The notes: generated by a model from the sequence alone, not told the origin. Positions 22,923 to 35,513 are shown, counted from the stretch's first letter. The stretch is DNA of 64,000 bases from Gymnopilus junonius (GCA_015501075.1 JADNYJ010000047.1:62001-126000); one strand, 5' to 3'. Numbers and translations are program-made.

Positions 22923-22980
22923 TATATATTATTCTATCTATCTACGAATGTCCCTCATGCGATTAACAATATACCGCCAC

Positions 22981-25372
22981 TTAACCGAGCACCTCATCCC
23001 CTGGGACCCTCTTCTCCCCAACCCACTCCGCCACCCAATTCCTCAACCTCCAATACTCGTCCCTCCCGCTCCATTTCTCCACCAATGGCGCCTGGGCGCT
23101 CACCTCGAACCACAGCACCAGCACCATCGCCAACGTCGACTCCGACGGCTGCACCCCCAACTCGCGCATCCAAGCCAGCGTCAACGGGATCTCATTCGCC
23201 CGGGATGATACCCCTAAGAGGGCGATGTAATTGAAGAAATTGTTATTGGTGATGATGATGCTGGGGTAGTAAGATTTTCCTGCGGGCGTTAATAAGTCAG
23301 GAGGGGGGTGAAATGTGAATTTCTTGGGAGCTAAGTCGGGGATGCCCAGTGAGGACGACGCGTCGTCGTCGTATGCTATCCTTGTCGCATCAGCAGGGGA
23401 CTCGACGCCTGATAACCTTCCGCCTCCAGGACTCTGGGCGTCGTTGCCCCATAGAACTTGCAAGAACACCTTGCGAGCATATTCAACCGGCTCGAGGCCT
23501 CTCCACATGCCATCCGTATATTTCCTCAGGCCCCCTCGACTCGGATGGCCGACACATGAGATGACCTCGTCCACCGCTTGGACCCGCTTAAACCTCTCAG
23601 AGTCACTGTACTTTGACCTCGTACTCTTGAACGGGTTGAGCATTTTGAGTTTGGCAACGACACCTGCGAGCGAGTCGTCCTTCCTATAAGCCAGCCTAGC
23701 CCCTTGGAGAAGGATAGAGAGGGTAGTAGAATTGGGTTGGACAGCATAGAGCGTCCCCATGTGGTCCCATAACCTAAACACAACATCCGGTCTTTCACTG
23801 CGGTTAAGCGCAACGAGGAACTCGTTCACCGAAATGGTGGTAATCTCCACCTTAGGCAAAGACGGGTCGCCATCGCCATCCTCCGTCTTTCTCACCGCGC
23901 CTAGATTCACACCCATATCGCTACCATTTAAATTCAGCTCCGGCTTCACTGCATACTTCTCCAACAAGTGAAATGCCTCATGCGGCTTCCCGTTCCTCGT
24001 ATACGCCTGTACGCCCGCCGTCAGCGCCTCGATATCCATCACCAGGTCTCTCCTCTTCGTCTTGGAGAGCTTGGAGAAGAAAATATCGGCTTTGCGGAAT
24101 TCCCTACGGGCAAGCAAGCCGCGGATGAGGATGGTGTAAGTGACAATGTTGGGCTCGCCAGGGAGGGAGTTGAAAATACCGAAGAGGTGTGAGGTGGCAG
24201 TGGAAAGGTCTTTGGCGGCTACGTGGAATGCGGCAGTTTGAGCATAGATGTCTCCATTGCCTTTGCCTGTGCCTTGGGGCACCGAGGGTGGCACGTTTGG
24301 AGAAGTAGAATGGCCGTCTTCCGGAGCGACGGGGTAGTGGGTATATCTGGAATATCGTTAACAAGGTGCTGGAGGAACTTGGCAGCCTTTTTCCGGGTCT
24401 GGAAAGAGTTCAACATCAGAGCATTGGCTCTGATACGCGGATTCTTTGCAGCCTCGACTATTGGCTCTTCCGCTAAAAGGTGGATAGCATCAAAAAACCG
24501 TTCCGCAAGGTCCATTTGTCCCTGTTCAGTAAAGACGCGGAGGACCGATTCTAGTTGGTAATACGTCGGCGTGCGACCTTCATCTACCATGCGGACAAAA
24601 AGTGACTTGGCAAGCAGGAAAGTGGCAAATTGGTCTCGGAGCAGCGCGTCGTATGTGGATGAGCTAAGCTTGAGCGAGAGTTCGTCCATCTTCTTGAGCA
24701 CGGCGTTGACGTTATTGGCGTTTTCTACAGATCTGAAGGTGATGGTAGATAGAGCGTGTAGGAATGCATTGTATTGCTGTTCTCTGCTCTCTATGGGTAT
24801 ATCGAACTCGAGAAAAGCGTGGAGGACCCGGCGGAGGGGAAGGAGGAGATTGAACCTGCCTAGCTGATAAGCTGTCAGGATGAGCAGGGGTGCTTTAACA
24901 TCTGAGGCTGCTGAACCAATATGGGTGAAGACAAGATCCATAAGTGGACCGTCTGCATGGGCTGCAGATTTTACTTTGAACCGGACGAGGGACAATACAA
25001 CCCAAGAAGGTATAGCTTTGCTTGACGAACTAGAAAACCCTGCTACCTGGTACCCCAACTCAAGCAGAGTGGCCACTGCAGCCTCAATGTCCACCTGAGA
25101 AAGCACTCGCTCCCATTTCTTGAAATTCTCCATGGAGACATAGTTATCGTGCAGCGCGTTATACGGGTATACACCGTCCGTACGCGCGTGCAGGGTATCG
25201 AGCAAATGCCATAGTGGGTTGCGGGTAGCCCGATAGAGGTTCTCTATGTATTTCTTTGCTCCATTATCTGAGGAAGAGGAGGAGAGATGCGCAAGGAGTT
25301 TGAAAACTGGCGTGAGTGTTGTTGAAATCCTCTGGGTACAAATTTCCCTAGACGAAAAACGGATCTTTGCAT
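22981..25372 (-). CDS. Pentatricopeptide-repeat (PPR) protein, probably mitochondrial (two apparent frameshifts)
   Basis: The chosen start at 25372 gives a typical mitochondrial presequence (MQRSVFRLGKFVPRGFQQHS). One C seems missing near 25310 before PVFKLLAHLSSSSSDNG. The body has alpha-helical repeats with PPR character: RTPTYYQLESVLRVFTEQG, EPNIVTYTILIRGLLARREF and ALTAGVQAYTRNGKPHEAF. A second one-base shift lies between about 24290 and 24365, where QHLVNDIPDIP must connect to a frame reading STSPNVPPSVPQGTGKGNG. The stop is at 22981-22983. The restored length is roughly 790 residues and there is no obvious intron. Fungal PPR proteins bind mitochondrial RNA and control its processing, stability or translation; the target is unknown. 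The gene is divergent from the SR-like gene across 291 bp. Confidence 0.8.
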
Positions 25373-25663
25373 GCGCAAAACCCCAGTGTCATCTGCAATA
25401 TATTAAATGAACGCATATTCAAGAAATCTTTGAAAGAAGCACGAACCTGAACGTATTTCAAAAAACACCCGCCTCAAAGAAAAAGTGGTTGTCAACGTGA
25501 CAAATAATGAATCGGACCCGAACCGAGTGGGTTACGTTATCATGCCACAATGCAAGCAAGGACAAATAGAGGATACTTAAGTCTGAGGCCGTCCAGACTC
25601 TTTTCATTCAATTTCCTTGACTCTTCTCCCCAAAAAGACGAAAAACAAAAGAGCCTCGCTGAA

Positions 25664-26859
25664 ATGCCTCGCATCCTCTTTGTCAGCGGCTTTCATCCTG
25701 CCACACGCGCTCGCGATTTGGCGTTCGAGTTTGAAAGGTGCGTTTTGGCGTGCAGTGGCATCAAACAAAAGTCTAACTGACCAAAAAAAATAGGTTCGGA
25801 CCGTTAGTTCGCTGCGACGTCCCTGCACCACGCAATCCCCACGCGACTCACAACCCGTAAGTGTCCTCTCCAGCACTCCCAACCATTCTTTTTTTGCATG
25901 CGCCAGTCGAGAGTCGCGATGTCGAAAAGAGTTCGAATTCGATAAAAAAGGACGTGATAATCGGGATGGTCGAGACAAAATTGCTCCGTGATTTTTTCTT
26001 ACTGTTGTACGCGCATTATCTCGTTACGCACTTGGCTTGGCCACCAGCCATCCCATCAGTCCGAAGCAGTCAGACCTGAGACGCGCGCGCCCGACCTAAT
26101 TCGATATTCGATTTCGATTTCGATTTTTTCTGCATCGATACCTAGTCTACCTACCGAAACAACGAACGCTCAACGAAACTCCCTCCTCCTCCCTCGAACA
26201 TCCGTAGCTACGCATTTGTGGAATTCAGAGCAAGTCGCGATGCCGAAGATGCTTATTATGATATGTACGTTCTATCTCCACCTTCACTATGCAATGTATG
26301 ACGACCGTATGAGCTCACTGCCTCCTGTCTTGTCTTTTTTTACTTTCAGGCACGGAAGATATTTTGAAGGATCTCGATTAAGCATTCAGGTATTTACAAC
26401 CGTCATCACCGCGTCATTGTCCCCCAGCCCTCATTCCGAATGCGCATATAGTGGGCCAAAAACCCTCCTTCCTCTGTATGGCGGTACGATCGCCGCAGTC
26501 CCCCACCCTCCTCTTTCCGCTCTCGTGACCGCGAAAGGTCTCGCAGCCCTCGCAGGCGTGACGATCGAGGCGACCGGTACGCTGAGCGGGACAGGGAACG
26601 GGACCGTGACCGGGACGACAGGGCTCCAGAGAGGAGGAGGCGCAGTAGGTCTGCAGAGAGAAAACAACGGAGCCCATCTCCTGTCAACGATCGGCGCCGG
26701 GACGACAGGGACCGCGACCGTGAACGGGAGCGGGAGCGCGGCAAGACGCCTCCGACGGTGGTGGCAGGCGGGGAGGATGGTAATGTGGTTGCGAGTGCGA
26801 ATGGGCAGAAGGAAAGTAGTGGCAAGGATAGGGCTCAGACCCCGCCATATGATCATTGA
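25664..26859 (+). CDS. SR-like RNA-binding protein (one RRM plus RS/RD-rich tail)
   Basis: Exons 25664-25737, 25794-25856, 26208-26264, 26350-26389 and 26452-26859 give 213 residues with a clean frame. The single RRM shows RNP2 (ILFVSGF), the loop FGPLVRCDVPAPR, RNP1 (YAFVEFRASRDAEDAY) and GSRLSIQWAKNPPSS. The tail is full of Arg-Ser, Arg-Asp and Arg-Glu repeats (RSRDRERSRSPRRRDD; RDRERERERERGK). This is the layout of SR splicing factors, which bind exonic enhancers and recruit the spliceosome in the nucleus. The second intron, 351 nt, is far longer than any other here, which could allow alternative splicing as is common in SR genes. It is the best-preserved gene of its neighbourhood. Confidence 0.92.
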
Positions 26860-27411
26860 GTTCCCCCTTCTTTCTTTCTTTCTTTTTTCGTCCCCCAGCT
26901 CTTTCTTGTGCCATATTTTATGATATTTGCTTCAACGATGTGTTTGACCCTTTTTCTGGCGTTGCCTGTGATATGCTTCTCTTTCCCGACTCTCCACTCT
27001 CGAGCTCGAGCCATAACAACAACCTTATGCCCTTTTATAAAAATGTTTTCCTCCTCTCCCCTCCCCCAAATGCCTTGTACATATTTCTGTTTAACTGTTA
27101 ATTAGCCTCACTGTCAATATATGCTTACTAGCCGGTGTGTCGGCTTTATTGTTGCTGTCTATTTCGTGTTTTCTATGCGAGTTGGGGCGAATATGAGATT
27201 TAGTATGCAATTTCAATGCATATACTATACTGCTTCACATAATTTCTGTCGTTACGGTTTTTTTACGAGCGAGTGTGGGTGCTACATACATGCGTGATTA
27301 GAATCGGTATGGTACATGCAATGCAAATTTCAAAGCAAATAGTATGTAGAGTAATGCAACAAAAACGTGAGCAACAACGAACCCAACCTTACCCTCAACA
27401 CATCATTCTCA
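26860..27411. other. Spacer between convergent genes
   Basis: T/C-rich sequence directly after the SR-like stop codon, presumably its 3' UTR, followed by the 3' UTR of the RING-CH gene. No coding signal. Confidence 0.4.
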
Positions 27412-29435
27412 TCATCGCCGCCGTTGGAAGAACGAAGGCAACAGATCCAATTCCCGAATATCCACGCCTGCAAAATCCCTATCCTTGACTTTACGCGATT
27501 CCAATTCGCGTTTGGCCAGCCAGAGGTGCAGGAGCTGTAGGCAGTCTTTGGCGGCGACGAAGAGGCCGAATCCGACGCAGTTTCTCCACCTGGAAAAAAA
27601 AAGGGGGGGTGAGAAGGTGGGTTAGTTGTGGGATGAAAAAAGAAAGGTGAAAAAAAGAGAGACAAAAGATTAAAGAGAGAAAAAAGAAATTAAATACCCA
27701 CCATACAGGCTCCGCATCCATCCACGTCCTCGATCCCCCAGGAACGCCGTCAACACGACCCTCAGTGCCGTCGTAAAATGCTGCCATGGCCCCATATCCT
27801 TCCACGTCTTCTCGAGCGAGTACCGCCCAAAAGGCGGCAGAGTCCAATACTCCGCCGCTGTACCGCCCAGCCCGCCCCCGCCTAGCGCTACTCCGATCCC
27901 AGTCCCGATCCCACTCAAATTACCACTCCCACCACCGCCACCGCCGAAAAATCCACCGCCAGAACCACCACCAGAACCAGAACCACCTAACCGCTGTCCC
28001 CTAATCCCCAGAAAAACTCTGAGAATACGAGAGTGTCGCGAGAGGCGATAGAGCAGCTCGCCCATCATGCTGGATATAGCGGGGATGAGGAGGGCGCCGC
28101 CTACGCGTCTCCCGAGCGAGGCGGCGTTTATTTCGATGAGCTGTTCCGCTGCTTCGACGACTTCGGCGTTGGGGTTGGGGTTGGGGTCTTGGTCTGCGAG
28201 TGGGTTGGGTTGGACGTTGTTGGGTGCTGGTATACCGTTGGCATTGTTGTCGTCGTTGTTGGCTTGCTGTTGCCCATTCCCTTGGGCCTGCCCTTGCTGC
28301 TGCTCATCGTCCGCATTCGCTCTGATCCTAATCACAAACGGGCCCTCGTCAAACCTCAACCCACCCCTCGGTATCTGATTGTTCTGCGGCGGTAAGGGCG
28401 TGCCCAAAACCCTCTTATACAACCTCGCATACATCAGCCTATAACACACCCTCACAAACGGCATGCCCACCAGCCCAAAAAGCACGGGCGGCGGAGGCCA
28501 ATACACTGGCGGGAAAAAAGGGATGGTGGATAACCGCTGGGCGTTCTCTGGTTTGAGCCAGTACTCATAGATCTTTTTGCTCTGCGCACCGACGGGGGGT
28601 GAGGGCGGCCAGACGATGAGCAGGGGGATGAGGAGGGAGTGGGAGGCGGGGGTGGATTGGAAGCGCGAGAGGATGAGGGAGATGGGGAGGAGGGGGAGGT
28701 TGATGAATGCTGACCAGGGCCAGTTGACGGGGTCGTCGGTGAGGATGAGGTTGTATAATCTGTTGTTGCGTGGGGTTTAGATTTTTCGAAATGGAGGTGA
28801 AGGGAAAAGCTTACTCTTTGCCAATGAATTTTTCTAGTGCCCAGGCGCCGTATCCAGTCAAGCAGATATACACACCTATAATCAAAATAATGAATACGAT
28901 ATTTCTTCAGGGATAAATCTCAAGGAAGAAAGCGTACTCTTGCCAACGACACCAACGGTAGCAGCAGCAGCAAACACGGTAAAGTACCTCCCGAGCTTTT
29001 GCAGGATTTTATTTCCAGCGGCCAGGACACGTAGAAGCATAGGCTCGTTGCTCGTCATCTCGTATTGAGTGCCGCACTGGGGGCATTTGAGCGCGTTGGG
29101 GGCCCGAGCGGTGCTGCCCTGCGAGGCTTGGATCCATTTGAGCAAACATTGCTCGTGTGCGATGAGGGTGCAGGAGCAGGGGTGGGTCCATGCTCGTGCG
29201 GGGCCTTGTTGGGCTGTATTATGTTCGTCATTTTAGAACGATGGAAGGAACAGAGGGGATGGCTCACGATCTTCAGCTGATTCTTCCTCCCGGCAGATGT
29301 AACATAGCTTGACCTTGAATCACTGAATTTAGGTTGTTGCGTCAATTCGGGATGGACAGGACATACTCTGAGGTCATTCACGGTTGGAACTCGGTTATTT
29401 GGGTCGGGAAGTCGGGTGGCATTGGGTGTGGACAT
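27412..29435 (-). CDS. RING-CH (MARCH-like) membrane E3 ubiquitin ligase
   Basis: The start MSTPNATRLPDPNNRVPT at 29435 splices into VNDLRVKLCYICREEES. The next exon has HPCSC, then HEQCLLKWI and KCPQC. Together they form the C-x2-C...C-x-C...H-x2-C...C-x2-C pattern of a RING-CH (RINGv) finger. Membrane segments follow (FTVFAAAATVGVVGK, ICLTGYGAWALEKF, AFINLPLLPISLILS, PPPPVLFGLVGMPFV). A disordered Gln/Asn-rich linker comes next, then a Gly-rich stretch (FFGGGGGGSGNLSG). The last exon encodes WRNCVGFGLFVAAKDCLQLL and ends at 27412. Introns restore the frame at every junction checked. Such ligases ubiquitinate membrane proteins in the ER or endosomes. It is divergent from the ADP/ATP carrier gene across about 520 bp. 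Confidence 0.85.
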
Positions 29436-29678
29436 GCTCAGTCTCGAACTTGCATGTGCTGCTGGTTTATCTGGGACTTACTCTCAATTAGAGGACTGGC
29501 ACCCAGGATGACTGTATGGATGACGCCGAGTAGGATGAAAGCACTCAAGCTTACCTGTGTCACTTTCGGCGAGACTGTTGTCCGCTGCCATCCATCGCCC
29601 TCCGAACCAAACACACCTTCCTTTTCCGTCCTCTGAGCGTTCTCTCCTCCTCCATCCAAACCTTCCCGAGATCTCCCT

Positions 29679-29861
29679 ATGTCCTCCTCAGAGCCTATGC
29701 CGGCGCCCATCACATGGTCCCTGCATCCTACCGAGCCCTTCCGATGCGCTGCACAAGTCCCCCCAATTCAATGGGATGCTTTATTAGCACACAGGGATGC
29801 ATCCGAGACCTATGACGACTTGCATGGCTATCTTGTGGGAGCTACACGCGTTGTGCGATAA
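29679..29861 (+). CDS. Possible small protein gene (60 aa), unrecognised
   Basis: An open frame MSSSEPMPAPITWSLHPTEP... of 60 codons ends VGATRVVR at 29859-29861, in the gap between the divergent RING-CH and ADP/ATP carrier genes. Composition is protein-like (WSLHPTEPF, IQWDALLAHRDA) but there is no known motif. It may be a real small gene or a chance frame in a promoter. Confidence 0.3.
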   Translation: MSSSEPMPAPITWSLHPTEPFRCAAQVPPIQWDALLAHRDASETYDDLHGYLVGATRVVR

Positions 29862-29952
29862 ATGGAAGGCGCATCTTTCTAACCCGGCCATAGCTCGACT
29901 CCAGTCTTCGTTGACTTTTTTTTATTGTATCCCCACCCCAACTCACTAAGAT

Positions 29953-31315
29953 ATGTCGGAAGGAAGCAAGGTCAAGACTCCAAAGGAGTTTGCGAGTACG
30001 TAGGGCCTTTACTTGGCTTGGTCCATTCCTCGATGCTGATACCTGTCTTGTAGCTGACTTTATGATGGGCGGAATCTCCGCCGTGCGTCAACTCTTCCTA
30101 TGTCCTCATCTCGCCTCCAGAGTCTCACCCTCCTCCACAGGCCATCGCCAAAACAGGTGCTGCTCCAATCGAGCGTATCAAGCTCATGGTGCAGAACCAA
30201 GATGAAATGGTGCTTATCTCAAATATTTCTTTTTTCATCCTTGACCTCATTATTCAATTAGATGAAACAAGGTCGCCTCGACAGACCCTACAAAGGCATA
30301 TCCGACGCTTTCGCCCGCACATACAGGGACGAAGGCCTCGTCTCTCTCTGGCGAGGAAACACCGCCAACGTTATCCGATACTTCCCTACCCAAGCACTCA
30401 ATTTCGCTTTCAGTACGCCCTTCCCTTCAATAACACTTGGCAGATTTACTTACACTTCCCTTGACAGAGGACTACTTCAAATCCCTGTTCGGCTTCAAAA
30501 AATCCGAATCCTACTGGAAATGGTTCGGCGGGAACGTCATGTCCGGCGCAGCAGCAGGCGCATCTTCCTTGCTCTTCGTCTACTCCCTCGACTATGCCCG
30601 AACGCGACTGGCGAACGACGCTAAAACCGCTACCAAGGGTGGCGGGCAGCGCCAGTTCAACGGCCTCGTGGACGTGTACAAGAAAACCCTGGCGTCGGAC
30701 GGTGTCGTGGGGCTGTATAGGGGTTTCGTGCCCAGCGTGGCGGGGATTGTCGTTTATAGGGGGTTGTATTTCGGGCTTTATGATTCATTTAGTAAGTTTC
30801 TTTTTTTTTTTTGCGGTTTGTTGGTCACGGTGCTTATGGTGTGATTGTAGAACCTGTCGTCCTCGTCGGTCCTCTCGAGGGCTCGTTCATCGCATCCTTC
30901 GGTCTAGGTTGGACAGTCACCACCGTCGCAGGGTTTTGCTCATACCCCCTCGACACGATTCGGCACGTCTCGTTTCTCTGCCCTGCTCTTCTCTCCGTAT
31001 ACTTACAACTAACCCCCCTCCCTCTACAGACGTCGCATGATGATGACCTCGGGCTCGAAAGTGCACTACAAAGGCATCGTAGACTGCGCCACCCAGATCG
31101 TTCAGAAGGAGGGTCCGCGATCGCTGTTCAAAGGCGCCGGAGCGAATATCCTGCGTGGGGTGGCGAGCGCGGGTGTGTTGTCGCTGTATGACCAGTTCCA
31201 AGCGTTGATGTTTGGAAAGGTGTATTCTGGGGCGGGTGCGTAGGCTTTTTTGGAGGGTTTCTTCTTTGGGGAGGGTTGCTGATTCGGCTCTTTTTTCTTT
31301 CCAGGTTCTGCCTAA
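29953..31315 (+). CDS. Mitochondrial ADP/ATP carrier (adenine nucleotide translocator)
   Basis: Exons begin at 29953, 30054, 30141, 30262, 30468, 30851 and 31030. The protein has the tripartite carrier structure with one signature per repeat: [14 protein letters not shown] and PLDTI joined to RRRMMM, the nucleotide-carrier hallmark. Other family blocks are [39 protein letters not shown] and [18 protein letters not shown]. The RRRMMM junction requires an intron 30963-31029 that starts GC rather than GT. The C-terminus is either SGAGA with stop at 31243 or, if a last 69-nt intron is removed, SGAGSA with stop at 31313-31315. It exchanges cytosolic ADP for matrix ATP across the inner membrane. 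Length is about 313 residues, as usual for the family. Confidence 0.95.
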
Positions 31316-34300
31316 AGTCCAGTCAACTCGCGAAAATTGAAATTACTAACTCTACTACAAGGATTGGAACGACTTTCTTTTTCTCTTCATCTTCCTCTTC
31401 AATATGTCGTTCCCTTTTTCTTTGAGTTCAAGTTAATCCTTTTTTGTTACTTGTACTTGTATTGTCCATCTATTATTGCTTACTACTTCGTGCTCATCTT
31501 TTGTATAGATGTGTAGAATTCACTTTCTCTTCTTCTTGTATTGGAGCGTATGTTTTATTCGCCTTTTTACTGCTTCCTTTCCTTCCATCTCCAACTCTCA
31601 ATATTCCTTCTGACAAGCGCCGCTGCTGATTACTACTGTATGCATTTGAATGTCATCATTCTTTGTTTTGGATCGGTTTGAAATATCAGTTTTGCTGTGT
31701 TGATCTTTTTTTTTTTTTTTTTTTTTTGATTTTCAGTCAGCCTTTCCTCTTTCTGCTTTCCAGGTGCTACCTTGCGCTTGCGCTTCATCTTGAAGCCAGC
31801 TCACAAAAAAGTTAACAAGTAAGTTGCAATAAATTCTCCTTGATATTCCCTTGCTCCTCTTCAAGTCTTGATATCTGCTACGTCGTACGTATCACGATCG
31901 TCACCTATTTTTGTTCGTCGTCTTTGGGTGCTCGTCTGGTCCATTCATTAGCACACCATCGCTGATATATCCGTCCGACGGCTCGGAATGCCTGCCAGTG
32001 CCAAACCTCGTTTGCTCCTTGCGCTAACGTTCGGGAAAGGAGGACAGGTAGATATAGACAGATTATTTTAATGTCCTCATGGCGTACCCAGGCAGTTTCC
32101 TAGCTGGACGTTGACCTGACCTCTGACCTGACTGAACTTGATTGTCGAGCATGCTCAATACAGTGACAGTTTCCTCGGAGAGGTTTATTTAATATTGTGC
32201 CAGTAATCAAGTTGGTATTCAGTCTGATTGGGCTCGAAACCTGCAGGCAATTGATCTAGCACATCCTTTACCTATATTATGTATTCCGACTTTTCTACTT
32301 CAAGGCTCGAAGAAGGAGCTCCCCGGGACTGGTCAGCGTTATTTAACCTGTCTGGTACTGTACCAGGACTATGAAGAAGGGCGCTGGCGTCGTTATTAAT
32401 TCTTTGATCCCTGGCAATCAAATTGAATTACCTCTCGAAAGCATTCCGATCGATCCTCACTACTAGTGTAACTTACTGATCATGACGAAAAGTTGGAGGC
32501 TTACTATTTTTAGCTCCGAGTCCTTCATGGTGGAAAGAGCTCAGGTGCTGCCAGTGACGTCGACGGCGACTGCGAAAAGGAACTTCACTTTTACATACTA
32601 TGGGACCAGTCCAATTTGAAGATCATTCTGAATATCGTCAATCGTCAGGTTCTTCGATCTGAAAAGATTAAAGGTTAGGCTTGGGCTTGCGTACTTGAGT
32701 AGTTTGTTGGGCTAGACTTTGACATTTTCTTTTATTCCTCCGATTGTTTCAACACCCCTCACTTTTTCTCGACTTTTTTTCTATTATGAGAGGATGATCA
32801 ACGGTCAGCGCCACTGGGAAATTTGAAATGCCATGGGTTATATACCTATGCTAGACTGTCAGTGCATGACCTCCTCGGTAATTACCACCCATCTACCTAC
32901 CAATATACGTTGTTGGATAGTAGTCCTTGAATCAAATTATTATTAGAGACTATAATGTGCGCTCTTATTAGTTGTACTCGTCTCGGATGCTTAGTAGATA
33001 GAAAATTCCACTGATGGTTAATCATCCAAGGGAATGGGACTTTGTAACTTACTGATAGGCATGCTTCGAAGTCCAATTGATAAATCTTTTCGTTTTCTAA
33101 TATCGGTTTATTATAAGTTGGAAAGTAACAGGGCTCATATTAAAGGAGACATGACGCAGGAGCACAGAATACTGACTTCTAGGAAAGGCAGTTTATAGAT
33201 TGGTTCAGTCGCCTCTTCCCAAATTATAAGTATACAATGATTTTTTATTAGCCTGTTCCTTGACTTCGCATCATCATTATTACCCTTCGACACTGCGGCC
33301 CACCGGTGCATCAATTAATCAAGGAATTACTACTTACAGCCCTGTCCTGAAGTAGCGCTATTTCATGAAGTACTTCTATCAAAGTCTTACTGGCGTCGCC
33401 TTGGCGATTATTACTTCGAGGAGGTATGTGGACTCGGAGAGCTATTTACCTTCAGGTTTGAGACGTAGTTGGATTATATCACGTTTTGTTCAGCCTCCAG
33501 GCCCCAGGACGAATACTTTTTGTACCTATCAGATCGCCAAAAAGTAACTTATTCTCAAAGAAAAATGGCCTGGGAGGACGAACGCAGTCTTGCACTCATA
33601 CTTGTTGAATGAGTTGAGGATACTGATCCGAGGAATTCCTTCCAAAAATAGATGGAACTGCTGTAAATGGACCGTGGGATCCCGTAAGTCAATCAACTCT
33701 TTTGTAATCCACCGCCATCGTTGCACGTACCGGTTGAAGCCGAAAGTTCTTTTGGGACTGCTGCCACATGCAGGCCTGTTGAATGTACGTACTTAGTACT
33801 TGCATACCGGGCTTTGACACGGAATCTATCACTGGGCATATTCCAGTACCCATCATTCAGGAAATGTATGCAGTGTGAAGTCTCTGGTGTCATCTTTTGG
33901 AGAGCTATTTCATCTTTTTTGAATGCTGGTGGGTACTTCCCTCTCGCATCACATCTGTCAGACGTTTTGTGGTCACAGAATATTTATTCTGGGCTTCATG
34001 TTGACGGTCATAAGGCCCTCTCAGCCTCAGAGACTATCCTCTTCGACATCACCGCATTTTCGCTTCTCAGGCAACGAGGATATACATAGAAAGTTCTGAA
34101 AAGAAATGCCCTGCATAGAGAAAACACGTTGGTGAGCTTGTCGTTCGTGGTTAAAAGCACCCTTCCGACGATATGCCCATCAGTCGCTCAGCCCCATGTC
34201 AAGTGAGCTGGTCACTGGCGGAAAGTTATTTATCAGCGTAATCCCCGGAAAGCCCTAGCCTCTCAAACCCCGGAATCCCTGCCTCAAGGGCTGTCTATCT

Positions 34301-34361
34301 TTCTTTCAGGAACTCACCGTTTCGACTTACTTGGCCCAGCCGTTGACGGTTATCGACGGCA
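31316..34361. other. Long intergenic region, no supportable gene
   Basis: Carrier 3' UTR with a T-run of about 23 at 31706-31728, then about 2.6 kb of A/T-rich sequence. A frame at 33721-34089 has no motif and no splice support, so I do not call it. Confidence 0.45.
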
Positions 34362-35513
34362 ATGCCACTCGATCATCTACGAAAGGACACCGCCCAGCTT
34401 GTTGCCCTGTTCGTCGAGGCGGTCTGCTATGGCATCTACCTCGACACATTCGTCCGGTGTTTATTCGTTTTGTTCAGGACACCAGAGTCGAGATGGAAGC
34501 GGCGCTCTGAGATAAAAACGGCGCACGTCATCGTCACTTTCACGTTATTCATTGTTGGGACGTTGAATGTCGTTCTGGGCCTTGTGCGTGCCATACAGGG
34601 GTTTATATACTTGGAAGTTACGCCTATAATGTTTGGATCGAAATGGGTCAATATCGTTAAGGTTCGTCTGATCCCTTTTTTTGGACGCAGCTTAAGACTG
34701 ACCTCACTGGCACACTTGGCTTGATTTCAGCCGCTGACGTTGAACTTGCAAACCATAATTGCGGATGGTGTGCTGGTGAGTGGGACCTAGACCCATGATT
34801 TCTCTAAGTTGACAATCCGTTAGATCATCCGCTGTTGGCAAGTGTATGGTCAAAGATATATCGTCGTTATTCTTCCCTCGATCCTGTGGTTAGCCGGCTT
34901 TGGGGTGACGGCCTGGGAAACCTTCAATGAAGACAACATACCCGAGTATAATTTTATGTTGAACGTTACGTATACCATCTTCTGGGTTATCACTTGCATC
35001 CTCAAGCTATACACGACGGGTAAGTTATGACGCATCAAGTAATAGAGCGGGGCGCTCTGATCAAGTTACTCGCAGTCATGGTTGTCGTTCGAATTTGGCG
35101 CGTAGACAATGCTACACGTTCAGTACAATCCAGCTCCGAGTTTTCAACGCCGGAAGATGAGGTTAACCAACAGACGAGTCTCCGAAAGGTCCTCAGGATC
35201 GTCATCGAGTCTGGGTTGATTTACACCACGGTATCCTTCTTGGCCTTGTTTTCCCAAGTCGCAATGAGCAATTCGGTATACATTTCGACGGCTGCGGTGA
35301 GTGTTTCGGCATTGTTTTCCACTTTCTCGCTCTGATACCTTTCCAAAGGACGTGATAATCATCGGCATTGCTTTCAACCTCATTCACATTAGAGTGTCGA
35401 ACACGGTGCAAAAAGAACGGCGGATAAAGCAAGATATACTTTCGACAATGAAATTCAAAGAGAACACTACTATGACAAGCACACGAACATGTTCTCCCAC
35501 AGAAGTGAAATAA
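34362..35513 (+). CDS. Orphan multi-spanning (about 7 TM) membrane protein, mushroom type
   Basis: Exons 34362-34661, 34731-34775, 34824-35019, 35076-35296 and 35349-35513 give 308 residues with correct phases (introns 48-69 nt). Hydrophobic segments are VALFVEAVCYGIYLDTFVRC, AHVIVTFTLFIVGTLNVVLG, LQTIIADGVL, IVVILPSILWLAGFGVTAWE, VTYTIFWVITCILKLY, ESGLIYTTVSFLALFSQ and DVIIIGIAFNLIHIRV. The layout, with a short hydrophilic N-terminus, a conserved IIRCWQVYG-type stretch and a charged C-tail, resembles the large family of uncharacterised seven-helix proteins in Agaricomycetes. No receptor class can be assigned. The frame is intact. Confidence 0.7.

Noticed and set aside
29557..29593. Minus-strand ATG GCA GCG GAC... 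followed by gtaagc, a candidate first exon of the RING-CH gene
   Set aside because: No acceptor joins it in frame to the RING-CH coding sequence; the Met at 29435 gives a complete protein without it.
33721..34089. 122-codon open frame on the plus strand
   Set aside because: No domain, no signal or membrane pattern, and no plausible exon partners nearby.
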